Below are positions 1-5,088 of a stretch of 5,088 nt of DNA, one piece after another. Position 1 is the first letter of the stretch. Each line of letters opens with the position of its first letter. Under the pieces are notes generated by a model, which was given only the letters and a program-made list of their open reading frames with translations, had not been told where the DNA came from and did no database searches. A program made the position numbers and the translations under genes. Source of the DNA: Bacteroidota bacterium (GTDB lineage Bacteria; Bacteroidota; Bacteroidia; Bacteroidales; Prolixibacteraceae); assembly GCA_013203755.1 (NCBI GenBank), contig JABMPI010000172.1:1-5088 (forward strand), given 5' to 3'.

Positions 1-1734
1 ACCTTCAGCAATGTCTTCTGCAGTTTTTGGTAAAATCCAGCCGTTCCCTAAATCGTCAAAAGCAACGTGTCTGCTTTTCCCATGGATAACCCAACCTGTG
101 GCAGATTCGGCTCCACCCATTCTTAATGCTTTGTTGCCATAAAAATTGGCAAGTGCTGTATTCCCGTTGTGGTATCTGCCTCCCACTACAATATCTTCGT
201 TCCATCCCTGGTCGAATCCCCACATGTCGGAACCAATTATTCCTTTTGTTCGTGAGTAATAATTCCTGGTATCAGTAAAATAATCGGTCGAGAAATTCAT
301 ACCGCCATCGGTTGCAACCCAGGTGTCTCCGTTTTGCATTATTTTCATATCCTGAATGTCGGGGTGAATTGGGAAATTTCCATTATAACCTCCAACTCCG
401 GTGTAATTCTTTCCTCCGTCAGTTGATTTCCAAAGAGAACAAGTTCCCCAGAAAACCAGATTTTCGTCGTTTTGAGAAACTTCAAGTACTAAATCAAAAT
501 ATCCTTGTCCGTTGGTAAAACCACCTAATCCACCGGTAGATTGATATTCTCCTTTTTTTCTCTGTTCCCAGGTAAAAGCTCCATCTGTTGCTACTCCTTT
601 TAAAATGAATGGAACATTTTCTTCTCCTTCTTTAGCCAATAATGTTGCGTACAGAACATTTGGGTTTGCAGGTGTAACGGCCAAAAGTCCACCCGATGTT
701 TCTGTATAATCGGTTGGGAAATTAGAATCTACTTCAAATAAATCGCCATTGTTTTTTGAAATTACGATTTGATATTTTCCAGATGAATTTTTTGAAATTC
801 CATATATTATTGAAGGATTTGCTGTATTAAATTCTACATCGTAGGCAGGTTTGCTCCATTTTCTATTCCACGAAAGTCCGGCATCTTTACTAACATACAG
901 GCCATCGTTTGAAGCAGCAATAATAATATTGTTATTGTTGGGATTAATTCTAAGACGCGAAGCACCAAAGGTTTTGTCAGGTTGTAACAGGGGAGTCCAG
1001 ATTCCTCCTCCGTTTGTAGTTTTATGAATTTGATTTCCTGCCGATACATAAACGGTGTCAGCGCTGAATGGATGTATGGCAACTGCCGGAACACCACCGC
1101 CAAATGGATAATCTTTACCAATTTGAGCCCAGGTTAAACCTTTGTCTGTTGATTTATTTACAAAACCAGTCTCAGTTCCGCAATACAAAATATTTTCGTT
1201 GCTGTTTGCCACATCAAAGGAATATACGTTTACTTGCCAGGGGCATTGTTTAGGATCTCCGTTTTCATCAATCCTGTCGGAATTCATGTTTTCTTCGTTT
1301 CTCCAGAAAGTTTCTTTGGGACCCAGAAAGGTCCATTCGGAATTTGTAAAAGATGCAGATTTTTGAATTTTAGCTGCATTTTTTTGCACTATAAACTGCT
1401 TCTCATAAATCTCTTTTATATTTGGTATTACAATTTCGCCAGATGAATTGACAAACGGTTCAACCGACCTTCTCCAGATTTTATAGTACCGGATTATTGC
1501 AGACTTTTCGTGTGTATTTTGTTTTGAATATGAATTAAAATCCTCTTCAATTGTTCTGAAATTTATCGGATATTCATACAACATTTTTTTCCATCCTGAA
1601 TAAGAAATAGTAAAGGTTGGTTTATAAATCTTATCGATTCCGGGAAGGTTGTCGTATGGAGTAAATTGATCTTGAGCAAAAGAAAATAATCCTGCGATAC
1701 CGGTAAAAACTACTATTAAAAGAAAACGTTTCAT
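1..1734 (-). CDS. Secreted Asp-box (BNR/sortilin-like) beta-propeller protein, N-terminal 578 residues (3' end outside window)
   Basis: The frame is open from ATG at 1734 to the left edge with no stop, giving 578 residues of an unfinished protein. Residues 1-20 are a signal peptide (MKRFLLIVVF, then FSFA before Gln21). There is no lipobox Cys, so the protein should be exported as a soluble or later-anchored product. Residues about 21-130 match no domain I recognise. From about residue 131 (SEWTFLGPKE) the protein has beta-propeller features with Asp-box motifs of the S/T-x-D-x-G-x-x-W type. The clear ones are STDKGLTW at 195-202, TTNGGGIW at 239-246 and SKDAGLSW at 282-289. SKNNGDLF at 326-333 and STDGGKNY at 437-444 are degenerate. 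Asp-boxes occur in sialidases, GH74 enzymes and sortilin/VPS10-like proteins and mark the fold, not a reaction. I see no sialidase FRIP motif or GH74-specific signature, so no enzyme activity is assigned. Many such Bacteroidota proteins end in a type IX secretion sorting domain, which would lie outside the window. The gene is co-directional with the Sus-like genes but is separated from them by a terminator. Confidence 0.85.
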   Translation of the reverse strand, partial: MKRFLLIVVFTGIAGLFSFAQDQFTPYDNLPGIDKIYKPTFTISYSGWKKMLYEYPINFRTIEEDFNSYSKQNTHEKSAIIRYYKIWRRSVEPFVNSSGEIVIPNIKEIYEKQFIVQKNAAKIQKSASFTNSEWTFLGPKETFWRNEENMNSDRIDENGDPKQCPWQVNVYSFDVANSNENILYCGTETGFVNKSTDKGLTWAQIGKDYPFGGGVPAVAIHPFSADTVYVSAGNQIHKTTNGGGIWTPLLQPDKTFGASRLRINPNNNNIIIAASNDGLYVSKDAGLSWNRKWSKPAYDVEFNTANPSIIYGISKNSSGKYQIVISKNNGDLFEVDSNFPTDYTETSGGLLAVTPANPNVLYATLLAKEGEENVPFILKGVATDGAFTWEQRKKGEYQSTGGLGGFTNGQGYFDLVLEVSQNDENLVFWGTCSLWKSTDGGKNYTGVGGYNGNFPIHPDIQDMKIMQNGDTWVATDGGMNFSTDYFTDTRNYYSRTKGIIGSDMWGFDQGWNEDIVVGGRYHNGNTALANFYGNKALRMGGAESATGWVIHGKSRHVAFDDLGNGWILPKTAEDIAEG

Positions 1735-1807
1735 CTTGCGAATTAAATAGTGTATAAAAGAAAACCCGCTAAAAAACGGGTTTCCTTTTTACTAATTTGT
1801 AACTGTG
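1735..1807 (-). other. 73-bp intergenic region between the lipoprotein operon and the propeller gene
   Basis: Besides the terminator hairpin, this gap holds only 27 bases between the T-tract side of the hairpin core and the ATG at 1734 (ending CACTATTTAATTCGCAAG). I looked for a Bacteroidota promoter (TTTG or TTG near -33 and TAnnTTTG near -7) and found no convincing match. The propeller gene may therefore be transcribed by read-through of the terminator or from a promoter that departs from the consensus. Confidence 0.6.
1756..1789 (-). terminator. Intrinsic (Rho-independent) terminator after the DUF4998 lipoprotein gene
   Basis: Read on the minus strand, a perfect 7-bp stem (AAACCCG pairing with CGGGTTT, core 1783-1762) encloses an 8-base loop, TTTTTTAG. 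The T-rich run TCTTTTATAC follows. The stem can be extended by five further A/G-to-T/C pairs past one A-C mismatch. The hairpin starts 24 bases after the TAA stop of the DUF4998 gene, a normal place for a terminator. Because the plus-strand side also ends in a T-run (CCTTTTT), it could act in both directions, though no plus-strand gene is present to need it. Confidence 0.85.
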
Positions 1808-3406
1808 TTAATCTAGTACTGTTCCGTAAACATTAATTTCCGAAAGGAAAGTAAAATTATTAGGTCCTTCAATTGCTTCAAACTTGAAATACCTTGCTTC
1901 CGGTAGAAATGGTAATGGAAACATTTGTACATCGTTAATTTGCGAATTGAAATCGAAAGTACCCTGATCTTCAAAATTTACACCATCATTACTTGAGTAA
2001 ATCTTAAATTTTGTATGTCCGCCTCCATTACCTTGTCTTCTTGCACAATCTACAGCTAACATTCTAACTGTCTTTTGCATGTCAATTACAAAATAGTGAG
2101 GATAATCGGGTTGAGTTTGATCCCATGCCGAATGCCAGAAAGTTCCCAATTCACCGTCAATTGCAGCGGCAACTAACCCTTGGATTGGTGGTCCCCAGTT
2201 TGCCTCAGCAGGTTCTTCCGAAGAAAAATCAATTACTTCCCAGTTTGTGCGATCAACTTGCGAAGCAACTTGTCCATAAACATCCAATTCAGCAAGGAAA
2301 GCAAAGAAGTTTGATCCTGCAGTGGCCGTGTATTTTATGTAGCGTGCCATTGGAAGGCTGCCCAATTGATACGACTGGCTTGCACTGTTTGGATCGTAAT
2401 CAAAACTACCCTGGCTTGTATAGTTAACCCCGTCTAAACTGGTATGAATTTCAAAGCGAGTTTGTCCGCGACCATCACCTGATCTTCTGAATACTTCAAT
2501 CTGATTAATTTTAATGATGTCTTTTAGGTCAACTGTAAAGAAGTGTGGATATTCAGGACTTCCTCCATCCCACTGTGTATGCCAGAAAGTTCCTAAATCA
2601 CCATCAATGGCTGCAGAAGCAAGTCCGTTTGGAGCACCTTCTCCAGGTTCTTCAGTTGAAAAATCAACAATAGTCCAGTTTGTGTTATCAATTTTTTCTC
2701 CTTCGAATTTGATAAATACCGGCAACATTGTTGTACTGGCTTCTGCCATAAATGTGTCTATGGCATTCTCCTCTGGAATATAAGATGATTTGTAACTTAT
2801 TTCTCCTTCTGATTCCCAGTCTTTAATAATTGTAAATTCATCTTCCGGCAGAACTAACTTTGTTACTGCTTCGCCTGCACCATTGTTATACATCAGCTCA
2901 ACACCTGTGTTTCCTGTAATAGCGGTTCCCCAGGTTAAGACTAATGAATCAATTGTGCCGCCACCTTCAATTCCAACCAGGGAGCGATTGGTTAAACCTG
3001 ATTGGTATCTATCTGCATAAGATGAGCCTGGTTTTTGTTCTTTTATTGAACGATTGCCGTGCTTGTCTACAGTATAAACTTTAAAAATGTATGATTTTTC
3101 TTCAAGGTTATTTACCATTATCTCGATAGAATCCAAAGGTACATTGGGTGCAATGTCAACTGTTTGAGAACTTTCTCCTTCATTCCACTCTATAATACAC
3201 TTATTTACATTAACTGCGTTAACTAAGTAGTATTTTAAGCCTATTCGGTTGTGCCCCGCAAATGTTTGAATTATGAGCGGTTTAGGCGCATAAATTATGT
3301 CGCCGTCCTTTAAATATTCACTATGAATATCTTCCATGTTTTGACAAGCATTAAAAAGGAGTGCAATGCCAAAAATGAAAGTTAATAATATTGATAATTT
3401 TTTCAT
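1808..3406 (-). CDS. Lipoprotein with N-terminal DUF4998 and two tandem F5/8 type C (discoidin) domains
   Basis: The protein has 532 residues. It starts with a lipoprotein signal peptide ending at the lipobox FNAC, with Cys at residue 21; acidic residues follow at positions 25-26 (QNMED). Residues about 22-230 resemble DUF4998. The signature MEDIHSEYLKDGDIIYAPKP comes just after the Cys, and VYTVDKHGNRS and SSYADRYQSGLTNRS follow further on. Residues about 240-379 and 385-528 are two F5/8 type C (discoidin, CBM32-like fold) domains that are clear copies of each other. Both carry AAIDG-x-LGTFWH-x-x-WD, then PxYPHxF, a Gly-rich RR-x-G-x-G loop, and a closing (E/S)-E-(L/I)-(D/N)-VYG. Such modules usually bind sugars. 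With its position after susD and the DUF5000 lipoprotein, a second surface glycan-binding protein is the best inference. No catalytic domain is seen. The start codon follows the previous stop by 10 bp, and its A-rich upstream region overlaps that stop. An intrinsic terminator follows the gene, suggesting that it closes the main transcript. Confidence 0.9.
   Translation of the reverse strand: MKKLSILLTFIFGIALLFNACQNMEDIHSEYLKDGDIIYAPKPLIIQTFAGHNRIGLKYYLVNAVNVNKCIIEWNEGESSQTVDIAPNVPLDSIEIMVNNLEEKSYIFKVYTVDKHGNRSIKEQKPGSSYADRYQSGLTNRSLVGIEGGGTIDSLVLTWGTAITGNTGVELMYNNGAGEAVTKLVLPEDEFTIIKDWESEGEISYKSSYIPEENAIDTFMAEASTTMLPVFIKFEGEKIDNTNWTIVDFSTEEPGEGAPNGLASAAIDGDLGTFWHTQWDGGSPEYPHFFTVDLKDIIKINQIEVFRRSGDGRGQTRFEIHTSLDGVNYTSQGSFDYDPNSASQSYQLGSLPMARYIKYTATAGSNFFAFLAELDVYGQVASQVDRTNWEVIDFSSEEPAEANWGPPIQGLVAAAIDGELGTFWHSAWDQTQPDYPHYFVIDMQKTVRMLAVDCARRQGNGGGHTKFKIYSSNDGVNFEDQGTFDFNSQINDVQMFPLPFLPEARYFKFEAIEGPNNFTFLSEINVYGTVLD
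1823..2254 (-). repeat. Internal tandem repeat, copy 2: second F5/8 type C domain of the DUF4998 lipoprotein
   Basis: Residues 385-528 form the second copy. It starts TNWEVIDFSSEEP, has TFWHSAWD at residues 422-429 and ARRQGNGGGHTKF at 455-467, and ends EINVYG. Compared with copy 1 it has four extra residues near EANWGPPIQ and a different loop after the FWH motif (QTQPDYP against GGSPEYP). It also has a Cys at residue 454 where copy 1 has Phe. These differences sit in loops that could shape a ligand site, so the two copies need not bind the same sugar. That functional reading is inference. Confidence 0.85.
2270..2689 (-). repeat. Internal tandem repeat, copy 1: first F5/8 type C domain of the DUF4998 lipoprotein
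   Basis: Residues 240-379 of the 532-residue lipoprotein form the first copy of a domain that is repeated directly after it. Copy 1 reads TNWTIVDFSTEEP at its beginning, TFWHTQWD at residues 273-280, RRSGDGRGQTRF at 307-318, and ELDVYG at its end. By eye roughly half of the residues match copy 2. At the DNA level most codons have diverged, but a 15-base identical stretch (minus-strand GGAACTTTCTGGCAT, at 2579-2593) recurs at 2132-2146, exactly 447 bp (149 codons) away. The duplication is therefore old but still visible. Confidence 0.85.
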
Positions 3407-3420
3407 TTTAAACTTTTTAA
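3407..3420 (-). promoter_or_regulatory. A-rich translation-initiation region of the DUF4998 lipoprotein gene, overlapping the preceding stop codon
   Basis: The minus strand reads TTAAAAAGTTTAAA directly before the ATG at 3406. The TAA inside its first bases (3419-3417) is the stop codon of the DUF5000 lipoprotein gene, so ribosomes finishing that gene release within the initiation region of the next. This arrangement allows translational coupling and supports co-transcription. The coupling itself is inferred. Confidence 0.5.
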
Positions 3421-4601
3421 TTTTCTACAACTTGCCCGTAAAATGTAATTTCACCAAAGTGAGAGAAACCGGTTAAACCCCAGGTTTCGTTAACAACTAA
3501 CCTAATATAACGAACTTCAGGATCGTCTAAAGTGAATGAATATTCATCACCATTTTCAAAATGTTCCTGATCCTCAGCAGCTGTACCTCCTTCAAGTGTA
3601 GGTCTACGGGCAACACAGCCATTTTTTGGCGCAACGCGCAAAGGATACCAGTTATCCAAACTTCCATCTTGTGCTGGTTCTTCCTTAATTCCCCATACAT
3701 CGAAAAGGCGAAGATTACCGTGAGCATAAAAGAAAGTCTGCCTTTGTACTACATTTATGCGGCTTAAACGTGCAACAACACCTAAGTCAACCGTCCAATT
3801 TTGTGGCCAACCTGTACCTGCCCATGTATGGTTAAAGGTATTATTATCTCCATCTATTGAATTCGAATATCTCGCTCCCCACGCAGCCCAGTCATGATCG
3901 TCATCTAAAGTAACCTGGTTAAATTTGGATTTATCTAGTTTCTCTTCAAATAATGGAGTAACCAGAATCTTAGAAATTTCAGAATAGTTGTCCCATCTGT
4001 CTCGAACTACGATTGCAAATTCTTTTTCTTCCGGGGCAAAACCACGTACTGTATATTCTCCATCGGTAATTGCCGAATAAACAGTTTCTACCTCTGATAA
4101 TTCTCCGGTAGAATCGGTAGCCATAATTATAAATGATAAAGAAGCATTGTTTTCGTTTTTCCAACGGTACAATACTCCCCCAAAATCAGGAATCATTTCA
4201 ATTGTTGCTTTTACTGCATGAACTGGTGGTAATTCAGGATTCACTTTTACAGTTACGGGTGAAGAAATATTTTCACTTCGGTCAACTGCGTAGAGTGTTA
4301 CCGTTTTTTCTCCTGTATCACCAAATCCTTCAACTTGTACTGAATTTATGAAATTGGAACTTTTTGTTTCTACAATATTACCATTCGCCAATGTATATTC
4401 AGCTTTCACATACAACAAATCTTCATCTTGCGGTAAACTGTAAGAAATTATTGCAGCTCCCGGAAGGTTGGTTACTTCTGGGGTACTTATTGGCCCGGGA
4501 GCAACCGAATCCTTAAATAAAGGTTCTTTAACAGTTTCTTCACATCCGTTTAAGAACGCAAATGCTCCTGCTATTGCTATTAAAAATATTAATTTTTTCA
4601 T
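3417..4601 (-). CDS. DUF4959-DUF5126-DUF5000 surface lipoprotein, probable accessory glycan-binding protein of a Sus-like operon
   Basis: This 394-residue protein begins with a lipoprotein signal peptide: MKKL, a hydrophobic stretch, then the lipobox FLNGC with the acylated Cys at residue 20. Two Glu follow the Cys directly, which fits the acidic surface-export signal described for Bacteroidota lipoproteins. Residues about 25-125 look like DUF4959, an Ig/FN3-like module ending near TLYAVDRSENISSPV. Residues about 126-225 match DUF5126, with the motifs DFGGVLYRWKNE, DSTGELSEVETVYSA and VVRDRWDNYSE. Residues about 230-390 match DUF5000, a discoidin-like jelly-roll (SNSIDGDNNTFNHTW, WTVDLGVVARLSRINVVQRQ, and YIRLVVNETWGL close to the end). 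This domain order and length are standard for lipoproteins encoded right after susD in polysaccharide-utilisation loci, where they are thought to bind glycan at the cell surface. I assigned the domains by recalled family motifs, not by a search. The ATG at 4601 is chosen because it gives the complete signal peptide. The gene ends 10 bp before the next start, so the two are almost certainly co-transcribed. No catalytic domain is visible and the ligand is unknown. Confidence 0.9.
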   Translation of the reverse strand: MKKLIFLIAIAGAFAFLNGCEETVKEPLFKDSVAPGPISTPEVTNLPGAAIISYSLPQDEDLLYVKAEYTLANGNIVETKSSNFINSVQVEGFGDTGEKTVTLYAVDRSENISSPVTVKVNPELPPVHAVKATIEMIPDFGGVLYRWKNENNASLSFIIMATDSTGELSEVETVYSAITDGEYTVRGFAPEEKEFAIVVRDRWDNYSEISKILVTPLFEEKLDKSKFNQVTLDDDHDWAAWGARYSNSIDGDNNTFNHTWAGTGWPQNWTVDLGVVARLSRINVVQRQTFFYAHGNLRLFDVWGIKEEPAQDGSLDNWYPLRVAPKNGCVARRPTLEGGTAAEDQEHFENGDEYSFTLDDPEVRYIRLVVNETWGLTGFSHFGEITFYGQVVEN

Positions 4602-4614
4602 TTGTACTTTTTAA
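4602..4614 (-). promoter_or_regulatory. A-rich translation-initiation region of the DUF5000 lipoprotein gene
   Basis: The minus strand reads TTAAAAAGTACAA directly before the ATG at 4601, with no Shine-Dalgarno (AGGAGG-like) match. A/T-rich leaders without a Shine-Dalgarno motif are usual in Bacteroidota. The same TTAAAAAGT string precedes the next gene, and both genes begin with ATGAAAAAATTA. The site supports the ATG at 4601 as the start. Confidence 0.5.
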
Positions 4615-4633
4615 AATTATATCAAATAATTAA

Positions 4634-5088
4634 TTACCAGCCTGGATTTTGAACCAGATTCGGATTTTTAATAATTTCATCTTCTCTAATAGGCCACAAG
4701 TAATCTTTAAATTCAAAAGGAATCACAGGATCACTTGGTCCTGGAAACACCGTGGTTACATTATAAAAGCCAAGACCTCTTCCTCCTATATCCCAACCTT
4801 TTATTGGCAGATTCATGTATTTTTCAGCATCTTTCCAGCGACGTAAGTCCCAGAAACGAGTTCCTTCGAAGGCGAGTTCAATTAGGCGTTCTTGTTTAAT
4901 AATATCTCTCATACCTTCTTTTGTTGATGGTTTGTCAGAATAAGTTGAATGTTGTGACCAACTTTCAACAACTCCTGCTAATCCAGCTCTTTCTCTAATT
5001 AAATCTACATATTCGTAAACTTCAGCATCAGGTGCACTTTTTACTTCGTTTAATGCTTCGGCATAAAGCAAATATAAATCTCCCAGAC
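4634..5088 (-). CDS. SusD/RagB-family outer-membrane glycan-binding lipoprotein, C-terminal part (5' end outside window)
   Basis: Only the last 150 residues are present; the frame stays open to the window edge, so the true start lies beyond position 5088. SusD-type proteins sit on the outer leaflet of the outer membrane as a lid over a SusC TonB-dependent transporter and capture oligosaccharides for import. Several SusD C-terminal hallmarks are visible. At the edge is a helix reading LGDLYLLYAEALNEV, followed by the LIRERAGL motif. In the middle is the strongly conserved ERLIELAFEGTRFWDLRRWK block. The ending, YLWPIREDEIIKNPNLVQNPGW in two parts (YLWPIREDEI and NPNLVQNPGW), is the usual close of the family. 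The gene ends with TAA at 4636-4634, 32 bp before the next lipoprotein gene. A TTG at 5071 could be taken for a start, but it falls inside the conserved LYLLYAEA helix and is only an internal Leu codon. Family assignment is very secure; the glycan bound cannot be deduced. A SusC gene is expected upstream. Confidence 0.96.
   Translation of the reverse strand, partial: LGDLYLLYAEALNEVKSAPDAEVYEYVDLIRERAGLAGVVESWSQHSTYSDKPSTKEGMRDIIKQERLIELAFEGTRFWDLRRWKDAEKYMNLPIKGWDIGGRGLGFYNVTTVFPGPSDPVIPFEFKDYLWPIREDEIIKNPNLVQNPGW

Noticed and set aside
312..1446. Plus-strand and minus-strand small reading frames between 312 and 1446
   Set aside because: They overlap the continuous 578-codon minus-strand propeller frame, have no recognisable domains and no initiation context; they are shadows.
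1..1734. Sialidase (GH33) or GH74 xyloglucanase assignment from the Asp-boxes
   Set aside because: Asp-boxes are structural and shared by many propellers. No FRIP motif with the sialidase arginine triad, and no GH74 signature, could be seen in the visible part.
1823..2689. CRISPR-like or mobile repeat from the repeated ATGCCAGAAAGTTCC string at 2132 and 2579
   Set aside because: The two copies are in the same reading frame 149 codons apart and encode the conserved FWH motif of duplicated discoidin domains, so they are explained by domain duplication.
4602..4633. Possible promoter between SusD and the DUF5000 lipoprotein gene (minus-strand TTATTTGATATAAT)
   Set aside because: TATAAT is not the Bacteroidota -7 element, and the TTTG is not preceded by TAnn in the right register. 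Such a string is expected by chance in AT-rich DNA, and a 32-bp gap in a Sus-like operon normally needs no promoter.
2125..4846. Small plus-strand and alternative-frame reading frames inside the lipoprotein and SusD genes
   Set aside because: All lie opposite or out of frame to secure protein-coding genes, with low-complexity or implausible protein sequence.
4634..5071. A complete 145-residue gene starting at TTG 5071
   Set aside because: The frame stays open to the edge and the residues before the TTG (LGDLY) continue the conserved SusD helix, so this is the tail of a longer gene.

Overview
The window looks like chromosomal DNA of a Bacteroidota bacterium. It is AT-rich and shows a SusD-family protein followed by DUF4959/DUF5126/DUF5000 and DUF4998/discoidin lipoproteins. 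Translation starts are A-rich, with no Shine-Dalgarno motif. This is the downstream part of a polysaccharide-utilisation-type (Sus-like) operon. The class or genus cannot be fixed from the sequence; a marine or sediment Bacteroidota is possible but is only a guess.

Every credible gene lies on the minus strand, so the order of transcription runs from high to low coordinates. (1) 5088-4634 is the C-terminal part of a SusD/RagB-family outer-membrane glycan-binding lipoprotein, cut by the window edge. (2) 4601-3417 is a lipoprotein with the order DUF4959, DUF5126, DUF5000. (3) 3406-1808 is a lipoprotein with an N-terminal DUF4998 region and two tandem F5/8 type C (discoidin) domains. Gaps of 32 and 10 bp separate these three, which indicates co-transcription. 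(4) A 73-bp gap at 1735-1807 holds a clear intrinsic-terminator hairpin. (5) 1734-1 is the N-terminal 578 residues of a secreted Asp-box (BNR) beta-propeller protein that runs off the left edge with no stop.

Taken together, the three upstream genes supply the cell-surface glycan-capture part of a SusC/SusD-type uptake system. The SusC transporter is expected just beyond the right edge. SusD caps the transporter, and the two lipoproteins are probably accessory surface glycan-binding proteins carrying three discoidin-like modules between them. No recognisable catalytic carbohydrate-active enzyme lies inside the window, so the glycan target cannot be named. The propeller protein may be a further binding or enzymatic component, but the terminator leaves its membership in the operon uncertain.

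I found no RNA genes, CRISPR arrays, insertion sequences or plus-strand genes. No gene-free stretch exceeds 73 bp. This is a fairly typical PUL segment, and I do not see evidence of an undescribed system. The points most worth a second look are the uncharacterised propeller protein behind the terminator and the duplicated discoidin domain.
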